This document shows positions 25,288-35,950 of a DNA stretch of 64,000 nt, one piece after another. Origin of the DNA: Gaertneriomyces semiglobifer (taxonomy: Eukaryota; Chytridiomycota; Chytridiomycetes; Spizellomycetales; Spizellomycetaceae); assembly GCA_025558075.1 (NCBI GenBank), contig JAHLKF010000025.1, positions 240,689 through 304,688 of the forward strand, read 5' to 3'. The translations under genes and the position numbers were made by a program. Each line of letters begins with the position of its first letter. Position 1 is the stretch's first letter. A model generated the notes under the pieces. It made no database searches, was not told the DNA's origin, and saw only the letters and a list, made by a program, of their open reading frames with translations.

Positions 25288-26434
25288 ATGGACATGGAAG
25301 CGTTGAGGCCGCTGTTAGAACAGGCGATTAGGCAACTTACCGACTGGAACGCCAAGATCTCAAGTCTCGAGCAATCTTACGCAGCCCGATTTCTTGAGCT
25401 TGAGCATCGCCTGGATCGCCTGGAAGACCTGTTAACAGCAAGAAAAGCGTCAACTCTGCAAACCACAGAACCTGACGTCCGTCTTGTCGTTTAAAGATCC
25501 ACCTCTGTTCCGACGAACCCGACACCTAACAGATTGCTGCACGACAAATTGATGCACAAACTTTTGTTGAAAGCGATCCCCACGTTTGATGGTGAACCCG
25601 ACACCAATGGACATTTCAATGTTGGAGGTTTACACGATTACATCTACAGAATGGAGGAGTATTTGAGCATAGCGGACATCGCACCCGCAACTGCCGTCAA
25701 GCTTGCTGTAGCCAAACTCTCAGGTGCTGCATGGACCCATTGGTCCGTTTCCGCGCGAGACCCCACCTGGCGGAACGGCATCAAAGACTGGACCGATTTC
25801 AAGGAACAGTTCTTACTCGCTCTCTTTTCCCCGGATTGGTGCGATGAACAGACCATCAATAAGTTGCGTGCTCTCAAGGCCACCGAACTCTCCGGCATGA
25901 TTGAATACAACCAAAGGTTTAATTTCCTCCGGAGCCTTTTGTTCGACGTCGAGTGTCGACGTGAACTCGTCGAGATGTACCTGAAGGGCCTCGATCGACG
26001 CATAAGAGTCCGTGTCGAAACCAGCATGAACAATATACCTGCGAATCAGTGGACTGTGAATGAACTGCAACGTAGAGCGATTGACACGGAGGGGTTCATC
26101 CGACAATCCGAACGATTTAAACTCAGAGAAAAGGAGGACGACAAACCAAAGGATGCCCTCTATGCTGGAAGAGGTAGAAGACGTGGTCGTGGTAGGGGAG
26201 GTCGAAGAGGAGGCCATCAAGGCGAGCATTAGACACTCGAACCTCAGAAAAGCGTACACTGTGCCTGGTGAACATACGTTCAGAAATTGCCCGGACTTTT
26301 GGAACAAAGCGAACGCCATGAACGGCATTAGAGGCCGTCCATCAGGCACCGGTGCCATAGCTGCGGAAGATAAACCTGCTGCCCACCTGCCGGCTCTGCA
26401 CTGGTACCATCCATCGGTACTTTCACGCAACTGA
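25288..26434 (+). pseudogene. Ty3/gypsy-type gag relic
   Basis: A retrotransposon capsid (gag) domain without any pol. The first part (25288-25494) is a coiled-coil N-terminus ending in an in-frame TAA at 25492-25494. The same frame resumes immediately and carries the core capsid: AIPTFDGEPDT, LAVAKLSGAAWTHW, KDWTDFKEQFLLALF and YNQRFNFLRSLL, typical of Ty3/gypsy gag, then an Arg/Gly-rich tail. After 26232 the frame shifts, and a zinc-knuckle remnant is seen in another frame (GEHTFRNCPDFW) in which the upstream cysteines are lost. No LTRs, primer-binding site, protease or reverse transcriptase were seen nearby. It is a dead, solitary fragment. Confidence 0.72.
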
Positions 26435-26946
26435 AGCCCTACCGATAAACGTAACATCTGGGGAGGTAGCGCAGAAGGCCCTTCTTATACACTATGTACA
26501 TCGACTTGATTGGGGTAATATTTTCCCCCTTTTGGGAACAGGGTTCCCTTTTGGGTAGCGACATATCGCTTACACATACACACGAACAGAGCTCGCCATC
26601 AAAATCAACATTCTTCATGCACACACACACAAACGTTTCATGAAATGTCTGCTCCCGACAGTCCGGGATCCTCTGCTAGTGCCCACCCATCGGTGAGCCT
26701 GTTGTTGAGAGAGTTGGATAATTACAGGAACGACTGTTTGATTCAGATCGGCTAAGCCGGTACCATTCAGTTATCGATATCGAATGAAATTCAGATGCCT
26801 GCTTAGCCAAATGGCTTAGCTAAAGCTCAGTGCTGAGGTCTCAGGCGACAGAATAACTAAGCCAGTTACCGATATATGTGGTAATTGATAGACGGACTGT
26901 TGCAAGGGAGGTCCGCCAACTCCCAGCAGAAACAGAGTCTAATGGC
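26435..26946. other. intergenic with short CA repeat and GCTTAG-rich stretch
   Basis: 512 bp. Contains a (CA)n run near 26620-26632 and several copies of GGCTAAGC/GCTTAGC in both orientations between about 26750 and 26865, which could form short hairpins. No gene seen. Confidence 0.4.
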
Positions 26947-28424
26947 TCATACCCAAACCCTCCACCACTCTCTCACTCCTAACAAGCCCCTCCAAACAAT
27001 CCACATTGTTATCCCTCTCCCCAAAACTGTCGACCCGATTGCGCACTTCACAACTGTATTGGTGGTGAAGCCTTCTCCATTGACCCGTCGCCCACGCGAC
27101 CGTCTTCCTCCCGACTCCAATTTGGCCTGCACCCTCCCTACTCCTTCCCAAACCCGGACCCATACGCGAATATCCCACTGTGAGAACCGAGGCCTGCCCA
27201 AGTCTTTCAATGGAGGATCCAAAGGGTAGTACAAATCGACAATCTCGGATGTCATGCTCAACGTGAGGCCCCAGAGCAGCAAGTGCCCCTCGGACGATTG
27301 TCCAGTAGCTTCCTTTGCCGTCTTCTTCCCTGTCTTCGTAAGCGCCACACGGTGGTGTGTGTCGGAATTTTCATGCGGCAAGAGCACGCCAAAGGGTGTG
27401 TAACTGCCTAACCACCACCCCAGCACCTTTTCCACTCCGCGCTTGAGGTGCGCTGTGAGGCCTAGCGCCATGTGTTGTGCGTGGCGTCCCCAGATCAGGA
27501 TACGTGCCATGGAGAACCGGATGCCGACCCATTGCGCAGGATCGCGGGCGAGCGAAAGGAAAAAGTGGATGGGGATCCAATGGACGGATGCGATTTCGGA
27601 TGGTTGCGGTGTGAGAGGAGGTGTGTAAGGTAGCAGTTGTAGGTAAACTGGAGAAATCAACAACAAAACAAACTATAGGTAAGCTTGTGAGGACGTTTGC
27701 AGGTATCTTTTTTCCAATTTAGCGTACCGAAACAGGATAGAATCATCACGGGTCTGCGACCTCCCATTGGCGTCACTTCGCGATCACCTATCTCTCCTAT
27801 GCACACAAATCCGTCGCTTCGTAGGTCCAGATTAAGCTCTTCCAGCACTTCTCGCTCAACGGCTTGTTGGTCTGTTTCATTGCTCTCAGCTTTGCCGCCT
27901 GGGAACGCCATCTATGGAAAGGAAAACCCAATGCGTGAGATGCCCGGTTCTAAACCGTCGCGAAAGGCACAAGATGGGGAAACGTACATGTCCACTCCAT
28001 TTGTCCCTCTCATTAACTGCTCGCCGGATATATAATATCTCTACATCTCCCTGTTGAACCCACTGCACTACATGCACATAGATCCACGTCAAAGAAAAGA
28101 AACAAACATAACACAAGAACCGTCAGTATTTCCACGTCACAGTGCTTTCTTTAGAATGTGAAACCGCTCATTGTAGATGGGCTCACATTTGAAAAAATCA
28201 TCTAATGTCCGTACGGCTTCGCCAGATCCATCCCGGCTTTGAGCGCCTTTGGGACGTACCCGCAGAATGGCGGCGACGCTTGCGCGACGAGAACTTGATG
28301 TGAGCTTGTGCGGTGCGAGAGCTTGAATCCGCGCGGAAAGGGTGTGGAGAGGATGTGGAAGGACGGGAGACGGTGGCGTTGTCGTTGCTGCTGTGACTGT
28401 TGCAGCCGGCGGTGGAGGAGGCAT
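26947..28424 (-). CDS. Nudix hydrolase, peroxisomal CoA-diphosphatase type (PCD1/NUDT7-like)
   Basis: Likely hydrolyses CoA or CoA esters to 4'-phosphopantetheine derivatives and 3',5'-ADP. Four exons: a Pro/Ala/Thr-rich N-terminus with RASVAAIL; an exon GDVEILYIRRAVNERDKWSGH; then MAFPGGKAESNETDQQAVER with EVLEELNLDL, a complete Nudix box GX5EX7REUXEEXGU except that the final Gly is replaced by Leu/Asn; and a last exon with VHWIPIHFFL and LLLWGLTLSMTSEIVDL, conserved in this subfamily. The W-S-G-H before the Nudix box is also typical. The junction between exons 1 and 2 is uncertain. The C-terminus runs past the conserved part and may be shortened by an unseen intron. No clear SKL-type PTS1 at the predicted end. 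Confidence 0.75.
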
Positions 28425-28891
28425 TGTTTCCTCTTTTGTGTGTTGAAATGTGTGAGTGATGAAACTGTTAAGAATTTAAGGCGGCGTTGTCGAGATCGCC
28501 ACAAGGACTTGCACACGAACGAGCAAGGATGGGCGTCGCCGATTGTTACGGAAGTTCAAGGGCCAAAGAAGCAGCATTGTTTTCGGAAGGAAACATGGTT
28601 GATCATATTGAATCTAACTTAAAGCTACCTTTTGAACCAAAAGTGAACCATTAGGTGCCGCAGCGAACAATAGTGAGAAGCGGCAAAAAGGCCGTAACTA
28701 ATACATCATTGGGCAGGCTTTTATTAGCAAGACTCGCAAGATGTAGAACAAGGGATCTTTCTGGGTTAGGACGATGAATCCCCGTTCAGCTCGTAGTCAT
28801 TGCGAGTGTGTGCAGTTTCTGGTGGTATATATGGAGGGAGCCTATTTACCTTGCTCTCTATCGTTTCTCGGTGAAGATATTTACTAGAACA
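28425..28891. promoter_or_regulatory. divergent promoter region
   Basis: 467 bp between the Nudix gene (-) and the membrane-protein gene (+). A TATATATGG stretch around 28828 could serve the plus-strand gene about 60 bp downstream. Confidence 0.3.
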
Positions 28892-29908
28892 ATGAGTTCA
28901 GCAATTCGTGTTGCTTTTGGCTATCTCTTGATTTTGGCAGGTAGGTCACCCACTTATTTCTAGTCCGGTCCATCTGGTGCGAGCGAGATGGCCTCCAACG
29001 AGAATTCTTCTTTTCAAACTGGGTTTCCTTCCCTCGTTTGCCCCCGACAGTTTCGAGCGTCCCGACTGCAGCCCAGAACATTCCTTACCCGTCTCTCCAA
29101 ATCGAAAACCACGATGTGGATTGCAGTAATTCAAGCGGTGGCATTTCCTGGTGCAAGTCGACCTGCGAGTCTGGTTCATACGGCAACGTCTTGCCCTTTC
29201 TGGGTTATATGTGCACGAAGATGTTACCGCTGGCTTACGTTCCACCCGAATACTTTCCGATTAAGGATAAGGACCAGGCTTATTGTTTTTGCAGCGCCGT
29301 GGGCACATCGATCGGAGGTTGTTTAGATGACGATGGATATGCGAGATGTGCAGCTACGTGTGGCGATCAGGGAAAACTGGTTGCGGAATGGACTTGTTGG
29401 AATAATGATACTTGGAAGCCAGCGGTGTGTGGGTTGGATGACGCCGTGCATTCACATTTTCAGTTACCTTATATGCTTCAATCACAATAGTGCGAATGTG
29501 TCCGTAAAGATGAAACCTTTATTCCAGGTAATGTGGAGACGGCCTTCTTTCCGTGGTCATGTACACTACAGGTTTTAACTGAATCTTCTTCCATCTTGCT
29601 AAAATGGATTCAAATGCGAAGCCTGCTCTGCCGGCTACGAAAACGCTGTAAAGGCCTGCGAAAATCAGAAGCCAGTCAGATATAGCTGCTTCACGCAACC
29701 TGATAATTACACTAGAGCTGCTTGGCAGTGCCCCAATGCTCCCACCACCACCCTCACCACCTCGACGTCGCCATCTCCTACAGACGTGAGCACCTCATCT
29801 GTAAGCAGTTATCAGCCGTGGCACATTCCCAGTGTCATTGGTGGTAGCATTGGCGTAACGGTATTGACCAGTGTCGTGGTAATACTTTTGGGAATCTTAC
29901 TGTTGTAG
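28892..29908 (+). CDS. cysteine-rich type I membrane protein with signal peptide
   Basis: Exon 1 encodes a signal peptide (SSAIRVAFGYLLILA) and splices at GCAG/GTAGGT to QNIPYPSLQIENHDVDC. The ectodomain is Cys-rich with CSNSSGGISWCKSTC, YMCTK, YCFCSAVG, GGCLDDDGYARCAATCGD and WTCWNNDTW. Small exons carry CECVRKDETF and CSAGYENAVKACENQ, so at least four exons are needed. A Thr/Ser/Pro stalk (TTTLTTSTSPSPT) leads to one C-terminal transmembrane helix (SVIGGSIGVTVLTSVVVILL) and stop at 29906-29908. Several N-x-S/T sites are present. It is probably a glycosylated cell-surface protein of zoospore or sporangium; no known domain name fits. Middle exon borders are tentative. Confidence 0.6.
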
Positions 29909-30508
29909 AGGACTTTGATCTCTCTTCCACACTATATTTAAAGTCTGCCACGTACGTGATTGGCCAGCCTAATCAACCTGTCGCCGAGGGCCGAGTGGTT
30001 ACAATGAGGACACTTTTTCCCATGGCACCGTCTTCAGGTCGAACAATCATGTAGATTTAAGCCCACTAGCGACACTCGAAGCTTTGAAGCGTGACAACTA
30101 CTGGTATAACCGGACCGCAGCCCGCTGTAAATAGGAAGGCGAGTACTATATCCTGGGTAATAAACAAACGATTCCGCCCCGACCATACTTGATCCCAGCC
30201 GTCCCCATCACTCGCGAAAGGCCCTTTACGACGGACGCATCGAAGAAGCATTGAACCTAACTGCAACAGTGAAATGTTGAACCCACCTCAGTAATGATAT
30301 AATTCCTTCGTCGAAGGGCAGACTATAATCTTGTTTGGTGGTTACAGGGAAATCTCGCATGTCAAACATACTACGCCTAAAGACGGACTGATGGGATCAT
30401 CACCGCCATTAAAAGTGATCATTATCCCAGATAAATCGTACAGGTAAGTCACAAGTACGTCGGCTTCGACAACAACGTCTGCAAGGCCGCAGTAATCACA
30501 CGCCGCAG
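29909..30508. other. intergenic, no gene seen
   Basis: 600 bp between convergent genes. A short minus-strand frame (30066-30266) has no supporting feature. Confidence 0.5.
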
Positions 30509-32337
30509 CTACTTTCCACTCGCAATACCCTGTTTATATGCATTCAGCGCCCGCTCCCGGCAACCCTTGTGCTCGACAATCGGGCGCGGGTACCCCATTT
30601 TCTCCGCTTTTGCTGCAGCTCCTCGATGAAATGGGTCATGTACAGCTTTGGCCGCAATGTTAGCCAGTTCGGGCACCCATTCACGGATATAATTGCCGTC
30701 GGGATCGAACTTCTCACTCTGAAGGAGAGGATTAAAGATTCGAAAATAGGGCTGTGGGTCAACGCCGACGCTGGAACTGAAGCCCCAGCCACCATTGTTG
30801 CTGGCAAAGTCGCCATCGACCAAATGTTCCATAAAGTAACGTTCGCCCTTGCGCCAGTCGATGAGAAGATCTTTGGATAAGAACGAAGCCACGATCATGC
30901 GGCACCGGTTATGCATATATCCCATGTGGTGCAGCTGCCGCATGGCGGCATCCACAATGGGAAAGCCAGTCTTGCCTTCACACCACGCGGTAAAGTGATC
31001 CTCGTTGGAGGACCATGGAATATTTGAGAACTCTGGCTTGAACGGTTTATTCATGCTAAGAGCCTGTGAGACAATGTGCTGCTGGAAGACAAGGACGGGA
31101 CACCGGGCACTCACCAAATATGCGGCCAGTTGACCAGGACATGCTTGTAAAAGTCTCGCCAGGCAACCTCTTTCATCCAAGTCGCAATCCCGTCGGTTCC
31201 TCCATCCAGCTTTTTCGTGACATTCCTGTCTCTGGCTGTGCGAATGCAGGTGCGGGCACTGATGGTTCCGCTTGCCAGATGAACAGAGAGGCAGGAAGTG
31301 CCACTTTTGGCTGGAAAGTTTCTAGCACCCGCGTACCCGCCTATGCGTTCCTGACAGAACTGGTTCAGACGTTTCATTGCTTCGTGCTCTCCACAGGCCC
31401 ATAGGCTGCGGAACCGAGCCTTCTCTTCGTCATTGAGTGCTTTGTTCGCAGGAGCCTCTGGAATAAGGCAGTCAAAGAGGTATTTATACCTGTCGCGAGC
31501 CACTTCAGAATTTCTACAGGGCGGTGGAAATAGTTCCAATACGTCCAGGTTCGCATGGAGATATGCTACCCAAGAGCGATACCATGGACTATACACTGCG
31601 TATTGTTTTCCGTTGGCCGTTTGAAGCTTCCCCGGTGGTACCACGCAAGTGTCATGAACGACTTCAAAAGACTTGCCGTTGTCGGCGAGCAATCGTACCA
31701 GCCGCGCTTCTCTCCGGAGTTCGTCAACCTCGTACTCCATGTTGGCGAATAAGTGGTTCGCGCCCCAATTGTTCAGCAACGTCAGGACACGATCTGGCAC
31801 CTCCTGTCTCCTTTCCACTGTCTCGACGTATAGAGGTATATCGAGCTTGTCAAGATCCTGTTTGAGCACTGCAAGTGTTCGAAGCATAAAGTCGATTCGC
31901 ACAGGCGCCCTCAAATGTGCTTCATAATCCTCCGGGCTGATGAGGTACATGCATATCAAAGGCACACCGGCTTCCTTCGCTTTTGCGCTAGCAAGCGCCA
32001 ACGCCGTGTTATCCGTCTGGCGCAAGTCCATTTTGAACCAGTGCACGACGGCATCTTTGACTTGGACCGACTTTCGTGCCGCTGCAGTATCTAACAGGGA
32101 AGTGTAAAGCCCTTCGATGGGGCGAGTGATCAGTCCGGTGGAGTAGGCCCGAGCACGTGCATTGGTCATCTCTGGAGGATAGTACTTTCGAAGCACCACG
32201 CCGCGCTCGTGGGTTCCGCCAGCCAAATAAGGTTGATCATCGGTGACCTGTTCCGTCTTGACTTTCTTTATTATGCCAACGGTGGAGGCGGTTACAGGAG
32301 TAGTGAGCTTGCGCTTTACCGCCGTCTTCCTTAGCAT
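30509..32337 (-). CDS. PHR1: class I CPD photolyase
   Basis: Light-dependent repair of cyclobutane pyrimidine dimers using FAD and an antenna chromophore. Two exons (32337-31115 and 31055-30509) give 589 residues. N-terminal photolyase domain: VVHWFKMDLRQTDNTALALA. FAD-binding domain: FPAKSGTSCLSVHLASGTIS, ATWMKEVAWRDFYKHVLVNWP, then after the intron CMNKPFKPEFSNIPW, AWCEGKTGFPIVDAAMRQL, MHNRCRMIVASFLSKDLLIDW, YFMEHLVDGDFASNNGGWGF, all canonical. The exon junction restores the HICMNKPFK motif of fungal enzymes. A basic N-terminus (KRKLTTP...IIKKVK) may direct nuclear or mitochondrial import. Sunlight-exposed aquatic zoospores would benefit. Confidence 0.93.
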
Positions 32338-32681
32338 GGTGCAGTTGTGACGGAAGAAAATGATGCGCTGCGACTCTATTGGATGGATGTGACGGTCTCG
32401 CGGTCAGGATTCAAGAGCCAGTCTGACTTGTAGAGTAGGACAGATATCGAAGTGCGTGGATTGAGCGGCTATTTCGTATGATCGTACCGGTAACCAGCAG
32501 TAGCGCTTAAGTTTCTTCTTTAAGTTCCACTTGTTCCAAACGAAAGTTACATCAAATGCGCAAGAACAAGGTTCGATTTCCGGTGTATCGCGGAGACCCT
32601 GAGATCGATCGCAATGCCGTCTGGCGCTTACTCATGCGTAGCAACTCGGAAAAACCGAATACATCAAGGGACCAGTGACGG
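32338..32681 (+). other. photolyase upstream region with a coding-like scrap
   Basis: Upstream sequence of the photolyase gene on the minus strand. On the plus strand a short frame from ATG at 32558 reads FPVYRGDPEIDRNAVWRLL. After a possible acceptor at about 32642 a second frame continues into the direct repeat with PNADCQLQHTY. This may be the remains of a host gene cut by the following element. I do not recognise it. Confidence 0.25.
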
Positions 32682-32962
32682 CCCGTCCCAATGCCGACTG
32701 CCAGCTGCAGCATACCTACACCATCTTCAACCCACTACGACCTTGCCGGGTTTCGTTGATGACGGCGATGCAATTTTAAAGGCAGGTTAAAAAAGAAGAA
32801 CAGTTGACTACGCCCTACTCCCATAAGATCGGAGTTCTCCTATCGATAGACCAGCTTCCATATTACGTAGCCTTGTGGTATAACAGTAGTTCCTCTTTAT
32901 GGCCAGCGCCGTGCGGCATGGCATATCTGGGACCGACTTGTAACTTCTTCATTTTTCTCATC
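32682..32962 (+). repeat. direct repeat, left copy
   Basis: About 281 bp that matches 38788-39050 in the same orientation with small indels. Shared landmarks are CCCGTCCCAATGCCGACTGC, CAGTTGACTACG, AAGATCGGAGTTCTC and GTGCGGCATG. It contains a short open frame in the left copy that is broken in the right copy by a 2-nt insertion. Confidence 0.8.
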
Positions 32963-33164
32963 CGATCCGCCGTGCTCCAGCGTACAGTCCCGTGTGCCTC
33001 CATTCCCTTCAGCATCGAAAATATCATAATTGAAGTGTGCGTTCCGCGATTACGATTTGCAATTCTGTCGACCAGAACTTTCAACGAAACGATCGTGCTG
33101 CCGCAGGTCCCATCGATTTGGCAAAAAATGGCAGGGTGTCAGCCGAGTATTTATGACTTACTCC

Positions 33165-34450
33165 TCAGCTTGCTTCGTCTTCGGACTCCTCCGCAAAAGC
33201 CGCTCGTTCTGGCGGAAGCTGCTTGACTTCGCCCCGCTGCTCAACAAGCAGACCCAAAAAGATGGGACTCCCATCCGCGTGCTTGAAGCTGAAGGGTCAG
33301 ACGCTTGAATGAGCGACCGGCAGGGTTTTCAACAATCCGGGCTTCCACAGCATGGGTTTGCTGGAGCCCGCTCTCCAGAGTCAAAAAGCACAGCGGTTCC
33401 CCGGATAGCTCCTCGCACCAGAGCACGGCGGTCTTCGACACCGACAGCGAGTACTAGCTCGACGCGCGGTACATTGCCCGTCCGCGATAGTCAAGTTTCC
33501 CGAACCCCAGCACGTCAGCTATGTTGTCTTTCGTCTGCTCGAACAGCAAGTGGAGCTGCGTGCGCCTGCCGTTGAACAATTGTTTGGACGGTAACAAGTT
33601 TCCTGTCGTCAAAGGTCACCTTGTAGCGGTACTTGCCTCGGTCGTTCATCTGCCGTTCCACTTCATTGAGAAGGCTTTCCACGTCGTAGTCCCCGGGCTC
33701 GACTTCGAACGTGACCATCGGGTCGTCGTCTTCGGCAAAGTACATTCTGTTGTTGTTTGGGGTGATGGCGAAGCCGCTGACCGCGACATCCAGGTCAAGC
33801 AGTTCCATGCTGGTGACTCCTTCGAACTCGAAAGGTACCTGATAGTGAGAACTCGTCGGGAATTTGCTTTTGTCCCTGTCCGCTGAGCGGACGATGTGGG
33901 GGACCTTATGATCAGGAACCTTCGTGTCTCGCGGTTTGACTTGCTTCACCGGCTCTGGGTGCGGAGCAACGACGTCAGATATCCTTGTGCACCTGGAGAG
34001 TTTGGCAACCACGGGCCATTCTTCCCGCTCCGCTATGGGCGTTGCCCTGACGTCAGCCGCGACCGACTCTGGTTCCGCTGACCTTTCCTCTCGTTGCCTG
34101 CTTGGAAACGGAACACCGTCCGGACTGACGCCTCGTTTCTTCGGGGTCGCCTCGCACGGCGCCCGCTTCCTCGGGATGCGTTCGCTGACCAACTTCATCA
34201 GTTCGCCTACAGCGTGTTGGTTCAACCTCAAGATCGTCTCCCTCGGGGCTTTCAGATGTGCGTCGTTGATCCTCGGCGCCGCTTCCGCCCAGATATTGCG
34301 CACCGTGTCGGCGGCCAGAGTATTGAAGCGACTGCCGATGTCCACCTTCGACTTCTTGAAAAGGAAGAACACTTCCTCGTAAATGAGGGCGATGTTTTTA
34401 CCAGAGATGAACGCCCGCTGTACGGTCTCCTTGGACGCGCGCACAGACAT
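33165..34450 (-). pseudogene. giant-virus virion structural-like gene, broken
   Basis: The N-terminal half (ATG 34450) has a helical domain (MSVRASKETVQRAF, FFLFKKSKVDIGSRFN), then a Pro/Arg linker. A domain opening RSADRDKSKFPTSSHYQV follows and continues FEGVTSMELLDLDV and FAITPNNNRMYF. This ''RDtskyp... sIELl... NN'' pattern is typical of a structural protein family seen across Nucleocytoviricota. The frame breaks near 33590 (frameshift); the continuing frame holds the expected VLGFGKLDY segment, then meets an in-frame TAG at 33454-33456. It resumes in the same frame and shifts again near 33265 before ending at 33165. So there are two frameshifts and one nonsense codon in the C-terminal half. 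It cannot make a full-length product. The name is by motif resemblance. Confidence 0.6.
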
Positions 34451-34466
34451 TGTTTGCAACCTCTCA

Positions 34467-34622
34467 CTATTTTTTGTTGGCGCGCTTTGCGTTCGTTCGC
34501 TTCCTTTTGGCGGAGCGCCGGCTCTTCTTTGTGGCGGTTTTCCTTTTGCCCTTTCCACCACCAGACAGGCTGTACCTGGGGCTGTACGCGCTCACGGGAG
34601 GGGCGGAGTCGCTTTCGGACAT
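34467..34622 (-). CDS. small basic Ser/Lys/Arg-rich protein
   Basis: 51 residues from ATG 34622 (an in-frame ATG at 34667 would add 15). The second half is almost all Lys, Arg, Thr and Ser (GKRKTATKKSRRSAKRKRT), like DNA-condensing virion proteins. The stop is 17 nt before the start of the structural-like gene on the same strand, a tight viral-style spacing. Also could be a chance frame in GC-rich DNA. Confidence 0.4.
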   Translation of the reverse strand: MSESDSAPPVSAYSPRYSLSGGGKGKRKTATKKSRRSAKRKRTNAKRANKK

Positions 34623-34770
34623 GGAGCTCGACTCGATGTTTACTGGGATCCTAGTGAGATAGTCCATGGATGTCTACATATCGACGGGAAAAAAAAAGAT
34701 GCCATCGTATCGAAAGTGAGGCGGACGATTTTTTCTGCATACTACTATAAAGCAGTACGGTGACATTTGT

Positions 34771-35538
34771 ATGGACAACCGGCTACCAAAAAGAAAGCGC
34801 GCAAGGAAGGGGAGAAACGCAAACGCGCCGGAGGAGGAGACAGGTGCGGAGCAGCAGGTGTGCGTGAAGCTCAACGTCAAGTGTCCTTCGTACACGGATA
34901 ACTCTATACTGGAAACGAGCCGCATGCGGTACGATCCGGTCGTGCGCGATCCGGCTCCTCACGACCCGCTCGCAAATGCGTTCGGCGCACCGACGGTGCC
35001 GGTCGCTGAGGGCGACGGCCTCATCAGCTGCTACAACGAGTTCGACTTGCTGCAGCCTGACGTGCCCGCCAAGAAGGAGGAACCACAGGACGAAGCGAGC
35101 TACCCGTTGATGGGCAATCCGAAGGAAAACACCGGCTGGCCCGACTCCACGAGCGTGCACTGCTGGTGGTGCTGCGGGACGTTCGACACGCCGCCCTTGG
35201 GTGCGCCGGTCAGCTATTCCCAGCACTCGGACACCTTCGAGGTGCTTGGGTGCTTCTACAGCTTCGCGTGCGCGAGCGCGTTCATGCGAAACGATCGACG
35301 CAAGTCGCTCATCCGCCTGAGAAGTCCAACCGCCCTCTCCTTCACGAGCTTCCAGTCGGTCTCTTCGCCGACTGCCCCCGGTCCCAGCACCGAGCTGTCG
35401 CAGCCGTCGAGGTTCGACTGGCAGAGAATATGGAATGCGTCAAATGCTTCGACCTCTTCGACCAGTTCCGACAGGGTGCTCTTCCGGTCTCGAGCGAACT
35501 GCCACAGTTCCTCGAAGTATTCCTCTGTGTGTTCATAA
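34771..35538 (+). CDS. A1L/VLTF-2-like late transcription factor with zinc finger
   Basis: ATG 34771 opens with a basic patch (PKRKRARKGRNA). Acidic and Pro-rich middle. At about residues 128-172 lies a finger of the type in poxvirus A1L/VLTF-2 and giant-virus relatives: CWWCCGTFDTPPLGAPV, then FEVLGCFYSFACASAF. The C-x2-C, P-P-x-G-x-P and second Cys pair (C-x4-C spacing) fit that family; VLTF-2 activates late viral promoters. After about residue 180 (35310) the frame is Ser/Pro-rich and lies antisense to the gene at 35256-35867, so the natural end may have been earlier and the tail a read-through after a lost stop. Confidence 0.55.
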   Translation: MDNRLPKRKRARKGRNANAPEEETGAEQQVCVKLNVKCPSYTDNSILETSRMRYDPVVRDPAPHDPLANAFGAPTVPVAEGDGLISCYNEFDLLQPDVPAKKEEPQDEASYPLMGNPKENTGWPDSTSVHCWWCCGTFDTPPLGAPVSYSQHSDTFEVLGCFYSFACASAFMRNDRRKSLIRLRSPTALSFTSFQSVSSPTAPGPSTELSQPSRFDWQRIWNASNASTSSTSSDRVLFRSRANCHSSSKYSSVCS

Positions 35539-35867
35539 TGGAGTCGTCGCACGGCCTGGGCGTTCTCCTTCGACGGTTCCGTTGCGAACGCCAACAAGGA
35601 GTCAACGAGGCTGGCGAGGTACGTCTCCCTCTTACGCATAGCGTTGTCTTCCAACGGCTCCTCGAACAAGCTGTCGACGTGCACCAGCAAGACGCACTCC
35701 TCTACGTTCAAGCGGGAAAAGAACGCGGTGACCTTCTCGCGGGGAAACCGGACCATGTCGACGAAGCTGTCCAACACACCACGCTTCGAGACCTCCAAGA
35801 ACGATGAGTCCGGTGGACGGTAGTTGGAGGCAACCATCTGATCCAAATAGAAGCGGTCGGCGGACAT
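35256..35867 (-). CDS. uncharacterised helical protein in viral block
   Basis: 203 codons from ATG 35867 (MSADRFYLDQMVASNYRPP). Regular, helical, charged composition with balanced hydrophobics (FVDMVRFPREKVTAFF, YEHTEEYFEELWQF), so it looks like a real folded protein. Its last 283 bp overlap the 3' part of the A1L-like frame on the other strand. Family unknown. The frame is also open upstream to 36056, but that extension runs through the zinc-finger scrap and is unlikely. Confidence 0.5.
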   Translation of the reverse strand: MSADRFYLDQMVASNYRPPDSSFLEVSKRGVLDSFVDMVRFPREKVTAFFSRLNVEECVLLVHVDSLFEEPLEDNAMRKRETYLASLVDSLLAFATEPSKENAQAVRRLHYEHTEEYFEELWQFARDRKSTLSELVEEVEAFDAFHILCQSNLDGCDSSVLGPGAVGEETDWKLVKERAVGLLRRMSDLRRSFRMNALAHAKL

Positions 35868-35950
35868 GGCGAGCAGGGAAGTCGAATCAGAGAAGCCCAT
35901 GGGAATAAAAGGGGTTCCTAATGGCGCCAACTTTGTTGGGCCATTTTTTT

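Noticed and set aside
26435..26946. CRISPR-like spaced repeats near G-C-T-T-A-G motifs
   Set aside because: Copies are too short and irregular, and the host is eukaryotic.
32570..32590. GGTTCGATTTCC as a tRNA B box
   Set aside because: No matching acceptor stem or A box could be folded around it.
35166..35807. 213-codon plus-strand frame
   Set aside because: Antisense to the more protein-like minus-strand gene at 35256-35867, and out of frame with the A1L-like gene.
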